Shown one piece after another: positions 48,591 to 58,523 of a DNA stretch of 64,000 nucleotides. Source of the stretch: JARFQW01 sp963842955 (GTDB lineage Bacteria; Pseudomonadota; Gammaproteobacteria; Steroidobacterales; XN24). The stretch lies in NCBI GenBank assembly GCA_963842955.1, contig CAWJIJ010000011.1, positions 434,001 through 498,000 on the forward strand. The letters are read 5' to 3'. A program made the position numbers and the translations under genes. The notes below the pieces were generated by a model that saw nothing but the letters and a program-made list of their open reading frames with translations, searched no databases and had not been told where the DNA came from. How positions within the stretch are numbered: the stretch's first letter is position 1; every line of letters begins with the position of its first letter.

Positions 48591-49982
48591 TCAGGAGGCC
48601 TTTCGCTTGTCGCGCCGGTTGGCCCCGGCGCCCGGAGTCAGGTCCGGCCCTGTATCCCCGCCGAGAACCCGTTTCCTGCCCTCGCGGGCAAGGCGTCGAA
48701 GCCGCCACAGGTAGGCCTCGAAATCCACTTGCATCGTGTGCCGGGCCGCCCGGTCGCTGTAGCGGGCAAACAGATCCCGCCGTTCGTTGTCCATGGCGCT
48801 GCGCATCTCATCTTCAGACGGGAGCGCCAGCTCTCCGGCCAGGTGATCGCCAATGAATCGCCCCTGGGCTTCGGCGATCGGCATGATCGCGCCGAGCGGC
48901 TGCAGCAGCCCGACGAAAAAAAGATTCGGTATGCCGGGCCGGACCATCCGCTCCCAAAGAGGCAGGTCGTTGTCCGGGGCCGAGATGAACGCCGGGTCGA
49001 AAAACGGAAAACTGACCTTGTAGCCGGTGCACCAGACAACGACATCCACTGCTTCGCTTGTGCCGTCGACAAAGCGCACGTGATCCCCCTCCAGGCGGCT
49101 GATGCCGGGCCGGGGGAGAATGTCGCCGCTGCCGAGGCGAATGAAGATGTCCTGGCTGATTGTCGGATGCGCCTGGAGAAACCGATGATCCGGCCTTGGA
49201 AGACCATAGTTCCAGGGCCTGCCGACATTGAGCGCCACCATCAGGTGGGTGAACAAACTGGCAATGCGCCAGTGGAACCAGTGGGGCAGGGACCCCAGGC
49301 GGGACATCGGAACACCGAAGAGATACTTGGGCAGGATCCACACGCCGTGACGGGCGGAGAGAAAAACCCTGTCCGCCAGACCCGGCCGGGACAGCTCGCA
49401 GGCGATGTCCATGGCGCTGTTGCCCATACCTACGACAAGCACGCGCTTACCGCGAAAGTCGACGGGATCCTCGGGGGTGAGGTAGCTGTGGGAGTGAATC
49501 TGTGTCCCGGAAAACTCCCCCGCATACGCGGGCTCGGGCCACCTGGGATCCCAGTGATGGCCGTTGGCCACGATCAGGGCGTCATACACCCGGGTCTCGC
49601 CGCTATCGAGCCGGACGTCCCAGACACCGTCATCGCGGCGATGGGCCTGGTCCACGGTCGTGTTGAATGTGATCCGTTCGCGGAGACCGAAGTGGTCCAC
49701 GTAGGCATTGAAGTAATCCATGATGACCCGGTGGCTGGGAAAATCCGGCGTTCCCTCGGGCATGGGAAAGTCCCGGTATTCCATCAACCGGGAGTCGGTA
49801 TTGATGTGCAGCGACTCGTAGGCCGCGGACATCCCGTTCTTGTTGCGGAAGCACCAGTTGCCCCCCACCTGGTCGCTGCGCTCGAAGCAGTCGAACGGAA
49901 TCCGGCGGTCCTTGAGGGCCTTGGCAACGGCAATTCCGCTCGATCCGGCGCCGACCACGCAGACACGGGGAAGATCGCTCAT
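48591..49982 (-). CDS. Flavin-containing monooxygenase
   Basis: A 463-residue FAD- and NADPH-dependent oxygenase. It has the FAD fingerprint CVVGAGSSGIAVA, the FMO identifying motif EFSGTQIHSHSY, the NADPH site VVGMGNSAMDIAC and the C-terminal WCTGYKVSFPF. Such enzymes oxidise N or S atoms of soft nucleophiles or act as Baeyer-Villiger oxygenases; the substrate is unknown. It is divergent from a TetR gene. Confidence 0.92.
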   Translation of the reverse strand: MSDLPRVCVVGAGSSGIAVAKALKDRRIPFDCFERSDQVGGNWCFRNKNGMSAAYESLHINTDSRLMEYRDFPMPEGTPDFPSHRVIMDYFNAYVDHFGLRERITFNTTVDQAHRRDDGVWDVRLDSGETRVYDALIVANGHHWDPRWPEPAYAGEFSGTQIHSHSYLTPEDPVDFRGKRVLVVGMGNSAMDIACELSRPGLADRVFLSARHGVWILPKYLFGVPMSRLGSLPHWFHWRIASLFTHLMVALNVGRPWNYGLPRPDHRFLQAHPTISQDIFIRLGSGDILPRPGISRLEGDHVRFVDGTSEAVDVVVWCTGYKVSFPFFDPAFISAPDNDLPLWERMVRPGIPNLFFVGLLQPLGAIMPIAEAQGRFIGDHLAGELALPSEDEMRSAMDNERRDLFARYSDRAARHTMQVDFEAYLWRLRRLAREGRKRVLGGDTGPDLTPGAGANRRDKRKAS

Positions 49983-50019
49983 GGAAACCTCCAATGCATG
50001 GAGGGCAACACTGGCAGTA

Positions 50020-50037
50020 ATTGATATTTCTGTCAAT
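50020..50037. promoter_or_regulatory. Candidate TetR operator in the FMO/TetR gap
   Basis: ATTGA-N8-TCAAT is an 18-bp inverted repeat in the short region between the divergent monooxygenase and regulator genes. A TTGACA hexamer for the monooxygenase lies in the right half on the minus strand. A -10-like AATAAT at 50035-50040 lies seven bases before the GTG of the regulator. No good partner hexamers are visible. Confidence 0.4.
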
Positions 50038-50046
50038 AATGACTCC

Positions 50047-50661
50047 GTGTCCACGAAGCCGCTACCGTCAGCCCAGAAACGCCTGCCCCCGAACGAGCGC
50101 CGCCGGCAGCTCATCGGCTGTGCGATCGCCGTCTGCGCCGAACGGGGAATCGGCCGGACGGCACACGCAGCGGTGTCCCGCAGGGCCGGGGTTTCCGTCC
50201 CCACGGTCTTTCACTACTTCCCCAGCCGCGAGGTCCTGCTCGGCCAGGTTCTGGACGAAGTTCAGCGGTTTTTCCTCGAGATCGCCCGCTCAGCCCATGG
50301 CGGCGGTGGCCGGGCGGAAGAACGGCTGACCGAGCACGGGCGGCGCTTTCTGGCGGCCGCCGCCGAGCGCCCCGACTACATCCGGGTCTGGCTGGACTGG
50401 AGCACCGCCATCCGGGAGGAAACCTGGCCGGGCTACCTCGCTTTTCAGGAACGGCTGGTGGATATCGTCGCCGACAGCATTGCCGATGACCGGGAACTGG
50501 CCCACGGCCAGGGCTTCAATGCACGGGACGCGGCCCGGCTCTTCGTCGGCAACGCCCATATGGCCGCAATGATGTATTTCGCGCCGGACTCGGGAATCGA
50601 CCTCGAGGATCATATTCGCCGCACCGTCACACTGCTGCTGGGCGCCGGGCAGGCGGATTAG
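50047..50661 (+). CDS. TetR-family regulator
   Basis: A 204-residue regulator with an N-terminal helix-turn-helix (RRAGVSVPTVFHYFPSREVLLG) and a helical ligand-binding region. It probably controls the adjacent monooxygenase and esterase. The GTG at 50047 was chosen; it lacks a ribosome-binding site and could be leaderless. An ATG at 49981 overlaps the monooxygenase start and is less likely. Confidence 0.85.
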   Translation: MSTKPLPSAQKRLPPNERRRQLIGCAIAVCAERGIGRTAHAAVSRRAGVSVPTVFHYFPSREVLLGQVLDEVQRFFLEIARSAHGGGGRAEERLTEHGRRFLAAAAERPDYIRVWLDWSTAIREETWPGYLAFQERLVDIVADSIADDRELAHGQGFNARDAARLFVGNAHMAAMMYFAPDSGIDLEDHIRRTVTLLLGAGQAD

Positions 50662-50763
50662 GCCCGGGTACCGATCACCGCATGCAAGGCGGTCCGCCGC
50701 GCGATCCTGCGGCTGCGGCTCCAGAGGAGTCCCGGGACACCGCGAGCGCCCCCGTCCGCCTTG

Positions 50764-51588
50764 CTATTTCAACGGCTCGGTCAGTTTCAGCGAGAGGCAT
50801 TTCGCGGAGCCCCCGGCCTTGAGGAACTCGCTGAGATCCACCTGGCGGACGTCAAAGCCCCGTTCACGAAGCGCAAGGACGAGTTCGCCCTCGGTTTTGT
50901 GCATGAAGATAGTCTGGTCCACGTTGATCGCGTTGCAGGCGAAATGGCCGGCATTCTGGCTGCTGACGGGCACGCGTTTTTCTTTCGGGACCCGTTTCTC
51001 GATCTCGGCCCTGCTGTCGTCGTCGAACGCCGGGGGATGATAGAGGAGATAACCGCCGGCCAGCGGGCAGAGACAGGTATCGATGTGATAGAAGCGCGGA
51101 TCGACGAGGCGGATCGAAACGATCTCCAGGTCGAAGCAGCGCGCCAGGTGCGCATGGGCCTCAATTTCGGTCCGAAAACCATAGCCTGTCCAGAGCCACG
51201 GTCCGGCACGGTCGATCAGCGCGTCCCCGGCGCCCTCGAAACCGAGGTCCTCCGGCAAATCATAGAGTTCGAATCCGTTTTCCTTGAACCAGCGCTTGAA
51301 ATGCACTTCTTCGCCGCGCCGTTCGTGGGGCATGAAGTGGCTTGCCATGGCCCGGTTCCCGTAGACGACGCCGGCGTTCGCGGTGAACACCATGTCCGGC
51401 AGACCGGGTTCGGGGCGCATGCTCTGAACATCCGCCACGTCGGCAACGGCAGCGCGCAGTTGTTCCCACTGATCCCTGGCCCTGGCGAGATCCAGTTGCC
51501 CCTCGTAGCCATCCATCCACGGATTGATAACGTAGTCCACCGTGAAGTGGTCCGGCGGGCACATCAGAATGCGAGTGGCGTCCGGCAT
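50764..51588 (-). CDS. DDAH/arginine deiminase-like hydrolase
   Basis: A 274-residue protein of the guanidino-group modifying superfamily. Motifs are MCPPDHFTVDYVINPWM, MVFTANAG, EGAGDALIDR, FYHIDTCLCPL with the catalytic His, and GSAKCLSLKL with the catalytic Cys near the C-terminus. The substrate may be dimethylarginine, arginine or a related compound. It is 91 nt from, and divergent to, the AhpD-like gene. Confidence 0.85.
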   Translation of the reverse strand: MPDATRILMCPPDHFTVDYVINPWMDGYEGQLDLARARDQWEQLRAAVADVADVQSMRPEPGLPDMVFTANAGVVYGNRAMASHFMPHERRGEEVHFKRWFKENGFELYDLPEDLGFEGAGDALIDRAGPWLWTGYGFRTEIEAHAHLARCFDLEIVSIRLVDPRFYHIDTCLCPLAGGYLLYHPPAFDDDSRAEIEKRVPKEKRVPVSSQNAGHFACNAINVDQTIFMHKTEGELVLALRERGFDVRQVDLSEFLKAGGSAKCLSLKLTEPLK

Positions 51589-51679
51589 CCTCTCCTCCAG
51601 CGGCTAACGGCGGCAGGCCCGGAGTTTACTGCATAATCGCGATCACCTTTCGCCGACGGGCCACGGCCAGGAGAGAAAC

Positions 51680-52036
51680 ATGAACGACGCGGTTGACGCC
51701 TTCGCGAAATACCGTGAGGCGATGAACGAGCGAATCCTCGCCGAGGACAACCGGGTCATAAAACGCATGTTTTCCGTGGACTCGCTGGCCTATACCAGCG
51801 ACGGTCATCTTCCGAAGCCCACCCGGGAGATGCTCGGCCTGGTGGCCTCTCTCGTGCTGCGCTGCGACGATTGCGTCAAGTACCACCTGGGGGGATGCCG
51901 CGACGCCGGACTGTCCCGCGAGGAAATCGTCGAAGCCATGAGCATCGGCCTGGTTGTCGGGGGCACGATCGTGATTCCCCACTTGCGCCGCGCGGTGGAG
52001 TATCTCGATGCTCTGGAGTCTGCCGGGAAACGTTAG
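51680..52036 (+). CDS. AhpD-like / carboxymuconolactone decarboxylase family
   Basis: A 118-residue all-helical protein with a CDDC motif in LVLRCDDCVKYHLGGCRDAG followed by REEIVEAMSIGLVVGG. AhpD-like proteins are small thiol oxidoreductases or peroxidase partners; the exact role is unknown. A strong CAGGAGAG ribosome-binding site precedes the ATG. It lies between two amidinotransferase-fold genes and ends 5 nt from the opposing one. Confidence 0.85.
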   Translation: MNDAVDAFAKYREAMNERILAEDNRVIKRMFSVDSLAYTSDGHLPKPTREMLGLVASLVLRCDDCVKYHLGGCRDAGLSREEIVEAMSIGLVVGGTIVIPHLRRAVEYLDALESAGKR

Positions 52037-52041
52037 ACTGG

Positions 52042-52998
52042 CTACGTCACTGGCGGTAGATGGAGTTCCGCGAGCATGCAGCGGACGCTGCCTCCGCCCT
52101 TCTGCTCGATCGTGGGGATCTCACCGACGACCAGTCGCCCCCTGCCGGCCAACCCGTCGAGCTGCCGTCTATCCAGGCTTTCCACCGCGCTTCGGGACAT
52201 GGCAATCACCCGCTCACCGCCGGCTGATACCAGTTCCAGCATGTTTCCGGCAAATGCCGCCATTTGCGATCGGCTGATCGGAATGACTTCGTGGCCGGTT
52301 TCCTCCAGTTTTCGCCGGACCGCCTCCCTCTGCACAACGGCCCCGATCGCGTCCTCACACACGACGGCGAAGTCGCTCCCCACCGACATCATCACGTTCG
52401 TGTGGTAGATCGGTACGTCATCTTCATCCGCGGCATTAAAGGCGATCGTCTCGTAATCCAGCCGATGGCCGAACTCGGCCAGCACCTCTACGTCGGTCCG
52501 CGCGGAGAGGCAGGCATAGGCGATCCGCTGGACCCGGTCCAGGACCAGGCTCCCGGTGCCCTCGAGAAAGCGATCATCAGCCTCATGGGCGCTCAGATCG
52601 ATGATCTCGCGAACGTGAAAGCCGGCTTCCTCCGCCAGCCTCGACAACACGTCTTCGCGACGCTCCAGCCGCCTGTTGGGAGCGAGCATGGGATACAGGA
52701 CGACCCGTCCGTCAGCGTGGAAGCTTACCCAATTGTTCGGAAACAGCGCGTCAGGCGTTGAACCGTCGGCACGCGCATCGAAGGCGACGACCCGCACGCC
52801 GGCCTCGCGCAGCCCCACCACCAGGCCGTCGAATTCCGAGCGGGCGAGGGAATCGATCTCGGCACCCGTCCTTCCCGGGTCCTCGCCGGGAACCTCCTGA
52901 AAAGCATTGGACTCGGCAGTCTGGGGGTTGGCCCGAAAGCCAACCGGCCGGATCATGAGGACGGCCGGGGCGGTCTGCGGTTCGGTGCGCGTGTCCAT
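52042..52998 (-). CDS. ctlX: Citrulline hydrolase-like protein (CtlX family)
   Basis: A 318-residue amidinotransferase-fold protein resembling CtlX, which hydrolyses citrulline to ornithine. Landmarks are VLMIRPVGFRANPQTAESNA, LFPNNWVSFHADGRVVLYPM, EGTGSLVLDR, YHTNVMMSVG with the catalytic His, and GGGSVRCMLAELHLPP with the catalytic Cys near the C-terminus. It is a second, distant paralogue of the gene at 50764. Confidence 0.85.
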   Translation of the reverse strand: MDTRTEPQTAPAVLMIRPVGFRANPQTAESNAFQEVPGEDPGRTGAEIDSLARSEFDGLVVGLREAGVRVVAFDARADGSTPDALFPNNWVSFHADGRVVLYPMLAPNRRLERREDVLSRLAEEAGFHVREIIDLSAHEADDRFLEGTGSLVLDRVQRIAYACLSARTDVEVLAEFGHRLDYETIAFNAADEDDVPIYHTNVMMSVGSDFAVVCEDAIGAVVQREAVRRKLEETGHEVIPISRSQMAAFAGNMLELVSAGGERVIAMSRSAVESLDRRQLDGLAGRGRLVVGEIPTIEQKGGGSVRCMLAELHLPPVT

Positions 52999-53060
52999 CC
53001 CGCGATTCTAGACCTCTGGAGGGACCCTGGGAGACTCGTCAGGCCTGCTGGAGCCGCGCC

Positions 53061-53990
53061 TCAGGCGTCCGGTTTCGCCACAAGCGCGATGCGCTCGCGG
53101 GAGGACACCATGACACCCCCCGGAGGTTCCACGGTGACAGCGAACAGGACAGGACGGGTCACGCCAAGCGTGGGTCGGATGGGGACGATGACCTCCGTCG
53201 AGCCGGGCGGGATATCGAACACCCCTCCATCAACCGGGAAGCGCTCATCCCTGGCCTCGTCGAAAATCCATAGCTGGTAGGTGGCGCTGTCCGTCGCGTT
53301 GGGCTCAAGGCCGACGAAACGCATGTAGCCTGTCTGCTCGGACCCGTTCCATACAACATCGCCCGAGGCCGCTGCGGCAACGGGATCTTCTGTGGCACTC
53401 CAGCCCCACAGGCCTGTTTCAGGCTGCTCAAGAAGGCGGGCGCGCAACTCTCCCGTCGGCATACTCTCTGGCGTCGGGCTCACGGAAGCAACAGGTAAAT
53501 CACGCTCCGCCACGGCTTCCGCCACCGCAGCCGACTCGGCCCGCGCCGACTCCAGTTCGGCGGCGAGCCGGTCCATCTCGCGTCCGGTGTTCTCGGCCTG
53601 CCACAAGCCGAAGGCAGCAACAGCAAGGCCCGCTGCCGCGGCCCACCAGGCGGGGCTGGGGCCACCGGAATCGACAACCGGAGCTGGCGCGGCTTCCGCA
53701 GGCGCCACGCCAGGCTGTGGGAACGGCAGAACATTGCCACCCTTTCGGCCATCCAGCCAGATATGCGCTTCGCGAGCAACCCGGCGACGCAACTCCCCCG
53801 GCATCTCTTCCGGCGCAAGCTGGTTCAGCGACAGGGCAGCGGCCACGCGATCGATGGCTTCGGCATCAAATCCCGGCACGTTTTCTGAAAGCCCGCTCAA
53901 CTCTGCCTCTTCCCTCTCGTCCAGACCTTCCACGGTCCTCGTGACCAACAAGTCGACGATCCGGTCGTCATCCAGAAACGAAGCGCTCAT
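53061..53990 (-). CDS. RskA-type anti-sigma factor
   Basis: A 309-residue membrane protein with a cytoplasmic anti-sigma domain (about 1-90), one membrane segment (AWWAAAAGLAVAAFGLW), a coiled-coil stretch (about 135-165) and a C-terminal RskA domain (ATYQLWIFDEARDERFPVDG, FAVTVEPPGGV). It holds the co-encoded sigma factor inactive until an envelope signal. Its ATG overlaps the sigma gene stop codon. Confidence 0.88.
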   Translation of the reverse strand: MSASFLDDDRIVDLLVTRTVEGLDEREEAELSGLSENVPGFDAEAIDRVAAALSLNQLAPEEMPGELRRRVAREAHIWLDGRKGGNVLPFPQPGVAPAEAAPAPVVDSGGPSPAWWAAAAGLAVAAFGLWQAENTGREMDRLAAELESARAESAAVAEAVAERDLPVASVSPTPESMPTGELRARLLEQPETGLWGWSATEDPVAAAASGDVVWNGSEQTGYMRFVGLEPNATDSATYQLWIFDEARDERFPVDGGVFDIPPGSTEVIVPIRPTLGVTRPVLFAVTVEPPGGVMVSSRERIALVAKPDA

Positions 53991-54553
53991 GCCCCGCCCT
54001 TGTCAGCCGACCCTGGCGGCGGGACGTCCATGAGTTCCCTGACCTTGATCAGGCCCCGGCGCATTTGTGTTTTTACGGTCCCCAGCGGCATACCCGTTGC
54101 CTCGGCAATCTCGCTATGACTGAGCCCCCGGAGGAGCCCCATCTCCAGCACCAGTTTTTGCTGCGGCTTCAGCATGTTGACCGCTTGTGCAGCCAGGGAA
54201 GCCTCCGCGCAGGTCTCGGCCCATCGATCCGCGCCCTCCTGGGCCAGATGCAGCGTCGGCTCATCGATACTGTCCTTATACGGCTCGCGGCTTTGCTTCC
54301 GGATCCGGTCAATGAGGCGGCGACGCGCGATCATGGCGACGAAAAGCGTTTCTGAACCCTTGGTCTCGTCGAAGCGGTGCGCACTCTTCCAGATCTCAAG
54401 AAAAATTTCCTGAGTGGCGTCTTCCGCATCGGCGGCGTTCGGGCAGCTGCGGCGGGCCAGAGACCACACCAGGCCGCCGAACTGGTCCATCACGTCCTTT
54501 ACCGCGGCCTCTTCCCCGTCAGCCACGCGCTTTAGAACCGAATCCGACATCAT
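53987..54553 (-). CDS. ECF RNA polymerase sigma factor
   Basis: A 188-residue sigma-70 family factor of the SigK/RpoE group. Region 2 contains DAEDATQEIFLEIWKSAHRF and region 4 contains GLSHSEIAEATGMPLGTVKT. The start is one of two adjacent ATG codons after AAGGGAC. The pair is transcribed on the minus strand, 135 nt downstream of the HtrA gene, with which it may form a regulon. Confidence 0.93.
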   Translation of the reverse strand: MMSDSVLKRVADGEEAAVKDVMDQFGGLVWSLARRSCPNAADAEDATQEIFLEIWKSAHRFDETKGSETLFVAMIARRRLIDRIRKQSREPYKDSIDEPTLHLAQEGADRWAETCAEASLAAQAVNMLKPQQKLVLEMGLLRGLSHSEIAEATGMPLGTVKTQMRRGLIKVRELMDVPPPGSADKGGA

Positions 54554-54688
54554 GTCCCTTTATAAAATGTTATTTCGGCCGGGCGCACCCGGCAGATTCG
54601 CGTAATCGCGAACCGCAGGTCACGGTTTATAACAGATGGCGCCATCGGCTACACGCTCGCGGGTCGCAGCGGCCAATGGAAGACACCC

Positions 54689-56101
<1,413 letters not shown>

Positions 56102-56217
56102 GGACACAAACTCCAGGCAGGCGGGAGGACCGGCAGCCTGATCAGGCTACTGGCGGCGCGCTTTGAGTATACTCTCGGCGCCACGCGCCCGGCCGTTCTT
56201 CGCCGTTCTTCCAGCCT

Positions 56218-57651
56218 ATGCTCCGACACCGTTGCTACACAGTCCTCCTGGTCCTGAGCCTGGCGAGCGTTGTCGCCGCACCGGCCGTGGCTGACGACCT
56301 GCCGGACCCGGTCCTGCGCGTGCTGGCCGGACATGGCCTGTCCAGCGGCGGACTCAGTATTTCCGTGCGGCCGGTAGACGGCGGCGACTCCTTGCTGGAA
56401 TACAACGCCGCCGTCCCCCGGAATCCGGCCTCCGTGATGAAGCTGGTCAGCACGTTCGTGGCACTGGATGCCCTCGGGCCCGCCCACACCTGGGATACGC
56501 AGATCTGGCTGGACGGCGACCTCGACCTCGCCTCGGGCCGGCTGGATGGCAACCTCGTGGTCCGGGGCGGCGGCGACCCATGGCTGACTCTCGAACGGTT
56601 CTGGACCCTGCTCAGGGATCTTCGCGCAAAGGGGCTTCGCGAGATCGACGGCGACCTGGTACTCGATCGGTCCTTGTTCGACCTGGAGCCCGTGGATCCA
56701 GGGGCCTTCGACGGTCAGCCGCTGAGGGCCTACAACGTCAACCCGGACTCCTTTTTGGTCAACCTGAAGGCGGTGCGCTTTACGCTGGTGCGCCGAACCA
56801 GCGGCGAGCGCCCGGATATTCTTGTTGAACCACCACTGGCGAATCTGCGGCTGATCAACCAGGTGCGCAACGCCAAGGGGCCGTGCCGGGGGTACCAGCG
56901 GGGCGTTTCGGTCCAGGCCGCGGCCGATCAGCCGGACACAGTTATTTTCTCCGGACGTTTTCCGACCGGCTGTAATGAGTACAGCCTGTATCGATCCGTG
57001 ATGGATCCCGATCAGTTTGCCTGGGGTGTCTTTCAGTCCATCTGGACGGAACTGGGCGGCTCGATCACCGGTGGCCTGCGCGACGGGCCGGCGCCTGCCC
57101 AGCAGAAGCCTTTTCACGTGATGAGATCCATTCCGTCAGCCGAGGTCGTTCAGCGGGTCAACAAGTTCAGCAACAACGTGATGGCGCGCATCCTCGTTCT
57201 CACCGCAGGGCTGGCTCGCGAAGGCGAGCCCGCGACCGTCAAGAAAGGCCGTCGGGCGATCGAAGCGACACTCCGGGACCTGGGCGTGTCGGCAAAGGGG
57301 CTGTACGTCGATAACGGCTCGGGCCTGTCCCGGGAGTCCCGCATGAGTGCGAGCACGCTGGGCAGCCTGCTGGTCGCCGCCTGGGGGCATCGCTACATGC
57401 CGGAATTCGCCGCCTCAATGCCCGTTTCCGGGGAAGACGGCACACTTCGCCGGCGCCTCGGCGGGAGCACGGCCGGCTACGCCCACATGAAAACCGGACG
57501 CCTCCAGGACGTTTCCAGCATTGCAGGGTATGTCCAGGCCCGCAGCGGCCGGCGCTACGCGGTGGTTGTCCTGCACAATGACAAGGACGTTCATCGAGGG
57601 CCCGGGCAGGAACTGCAGGATGCCCTCGTGCGCTGGGTGCAAGCCCGCTGA
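56218..57651 (+). CDS. dacB: D-Ala-D-Ala carboxypeptidase/endopeptidase PBP4
   Basis: A 477-residue periplasmic penicillin-binding protein of the S13 family that trims peptidoglycan cross-links. After a signal peptide it has the SVMK nucleophile motif (72-75), SNN in the FSNNVMARIL segment and KTG in HMKTGRLQDV. It is divergent from the HtrA gene, 110 nt apart, and the two promoters share the gap. Ribosome-binding site weak. Confidence 0.95.
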   Translation: MLRHRCYTVLLVLSLASVVAAPAVADDLPDPVLRVLAGHGLSSGGLSISVRPVDGGDSLLEYNAAVPRNPASVMKLVSTFVALDALGPAHTWDTQIWLDGDLDLASGRLDGNLVVRGGGDPWLTLERFWTLLRDLRAKGLREIDGDLVLDRSLFDLEPVDPGAFDGQPLRAYNVNPDSFLVNLKAVRFTLVRRTSGERPDILVEPPLANLRLINQVRNAKGPCRGYQRGVSVQAAADQPDTVIFSGRFPTGCNEYSLYRSVMDPDQFAWGVFQSIWTELGGSITGGLRDGPAPAQQKPFHVMRSIPSAEVVQRVNKFSNNVMARILVLTAGLAREGEPATVKKGRRAIEATLRDLGVSAKGLYVDNGSGLSRESRMSASTLGSLLVAAWGHRYMPEFAASMPVSGEDGTLRRRLGGSTAGYAHMKTGRLQDVSSIAGYVQARSGRRYAVVVLHNDKDVHRGPGQELQDALVRWVQAR

Positions 57652-57693
57652 AGCTGGGCTCAGGCCTCACTCCGCCGGCTGCTGCCCCCGGAA

Positions 57694-58107
57694 CTAGATG
57701 TCCTCGACCTTGTAGATCACCGGCTCCCAGTTGTCGGTGCGGCCGCCAGTCATCTCGATGGCAATGAAGTAGCGCTTGCCCTCCTCCAACTGGATCGTCA
57801 CCCGCCCGGGATTGGCGCCGGAACGGGAGCCCCCCGGCATGGAGACCGAGGTGGAGGCGTCCACCCCGCCGATGACGACGATTTCATGCTCGCCGGGCGC
57901 GACCCAGAAACTCGTCTTCGTGATGGGAGCGTTGACGTTGGTCCCGCCGATCTCGGCCAGCCGGGCCGGAGTCAGGCTGATCGGCGGGCGCCGGAAATCC
58001 AGAATCGCATGAGGGCTCGAGGGACTCACGAAGGGGCTATTGGCGCCCGTGGCGCAGCCTCCCGTCAGCGCGAAGACGGCAAGAAGCAGGGCCCATCGTC
58101 TCAGCAT
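57694..58107 (-). CDS. Small hypothetical lipoprotein
   Basis: A 137-residue protein with a signal peptide and lipobox LTGGC, so it is probably a lipoprotein. The rest shows an alternating beta pattern (TSFWVAPGEHEIVVIGGVDA, VTIQLEEGKRYFIAIEMTG) that suggests a small beta-sandwich. No function recognised. It converges with dacB, 42 nt apart. Confidence 0.75.
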   Translation of the reverse strand: MLRRWALLLAVFALTGGCATGANSPFVSPSSPHAILDFRRPPISLTPARLAEIGGTNVNAPITKTSFWVAPGEHEIVVIGGVDASTSVSMPGGSRSGANPGRVTIQLEEGKRYFIAIEMTGGRTDNWEPVIYKVEDI

Positions 58108-58523
58108 GATTTCGCTCCGGTAATTTAATGAGTGTTAACCACGAGCGCCGCCCGCGACGCATGAAGGATAGCGCGAGCCGGCGTGTCACTGTGAATGCGC
58201 AGCCCGGAAGCTGGCGCTGCCTGACGCATGCGAGGTGGCAGACCCCGACGGAAGTCGAAGGCGTGACCACGGTCGCCTTACCCAGGCGCCTCCAGTTACT
58301 TGAAAGAAATCTAAGATAGGTATCAGCCACGATAGCGCGACCGGGGCTGCCGGTACCATTCTTACGCGTACCGGCAGCAGCAGGTCCGTTCCGCTGCGAC
58401 TGGCCTCAAAAACAATCCAACCGGGTGCTCGCATTCCGGCTCGGCAAAGAGGCCTGCCGCAGGGTAAGGCCACGGGCAACTGCCGCCAGAATTCATCTTC
58501 GGGCTAGTCGAAGGTAGTTTGCC
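58108..58523. other. 416-nt region upstream of hyaA
   Basis: This is the longest stretch without a gene. It separates the divergent lipoprotein gene and the hydrogenase operon and must hold their promoters. An AT-rich patch (58295-58330, TTGAAAGAAATC then TATCAG) could be a promoter, but the spacing is poor. I see no convincing sigma-54 -24/-12 element. Short open frames here lack ribosome-binding sites and family similarity. Confidence 0.4.

Noticed and set aside
58128..58319. Small plus-strand open frame upstream of hyaA
   Set aside because: It has no ribosome-binding site, domain or homologue I recognise, and lies in the promoter region of the hydrogenase operon.
58108..58523. Possible sigma-54 promoter for the hydrogenase operon
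   Set aside because: I looked for TGGC-N-TTGC elements. The nearest match, TGGCGCTGCCTGACGC, has the wrong spacing between GG and GC.
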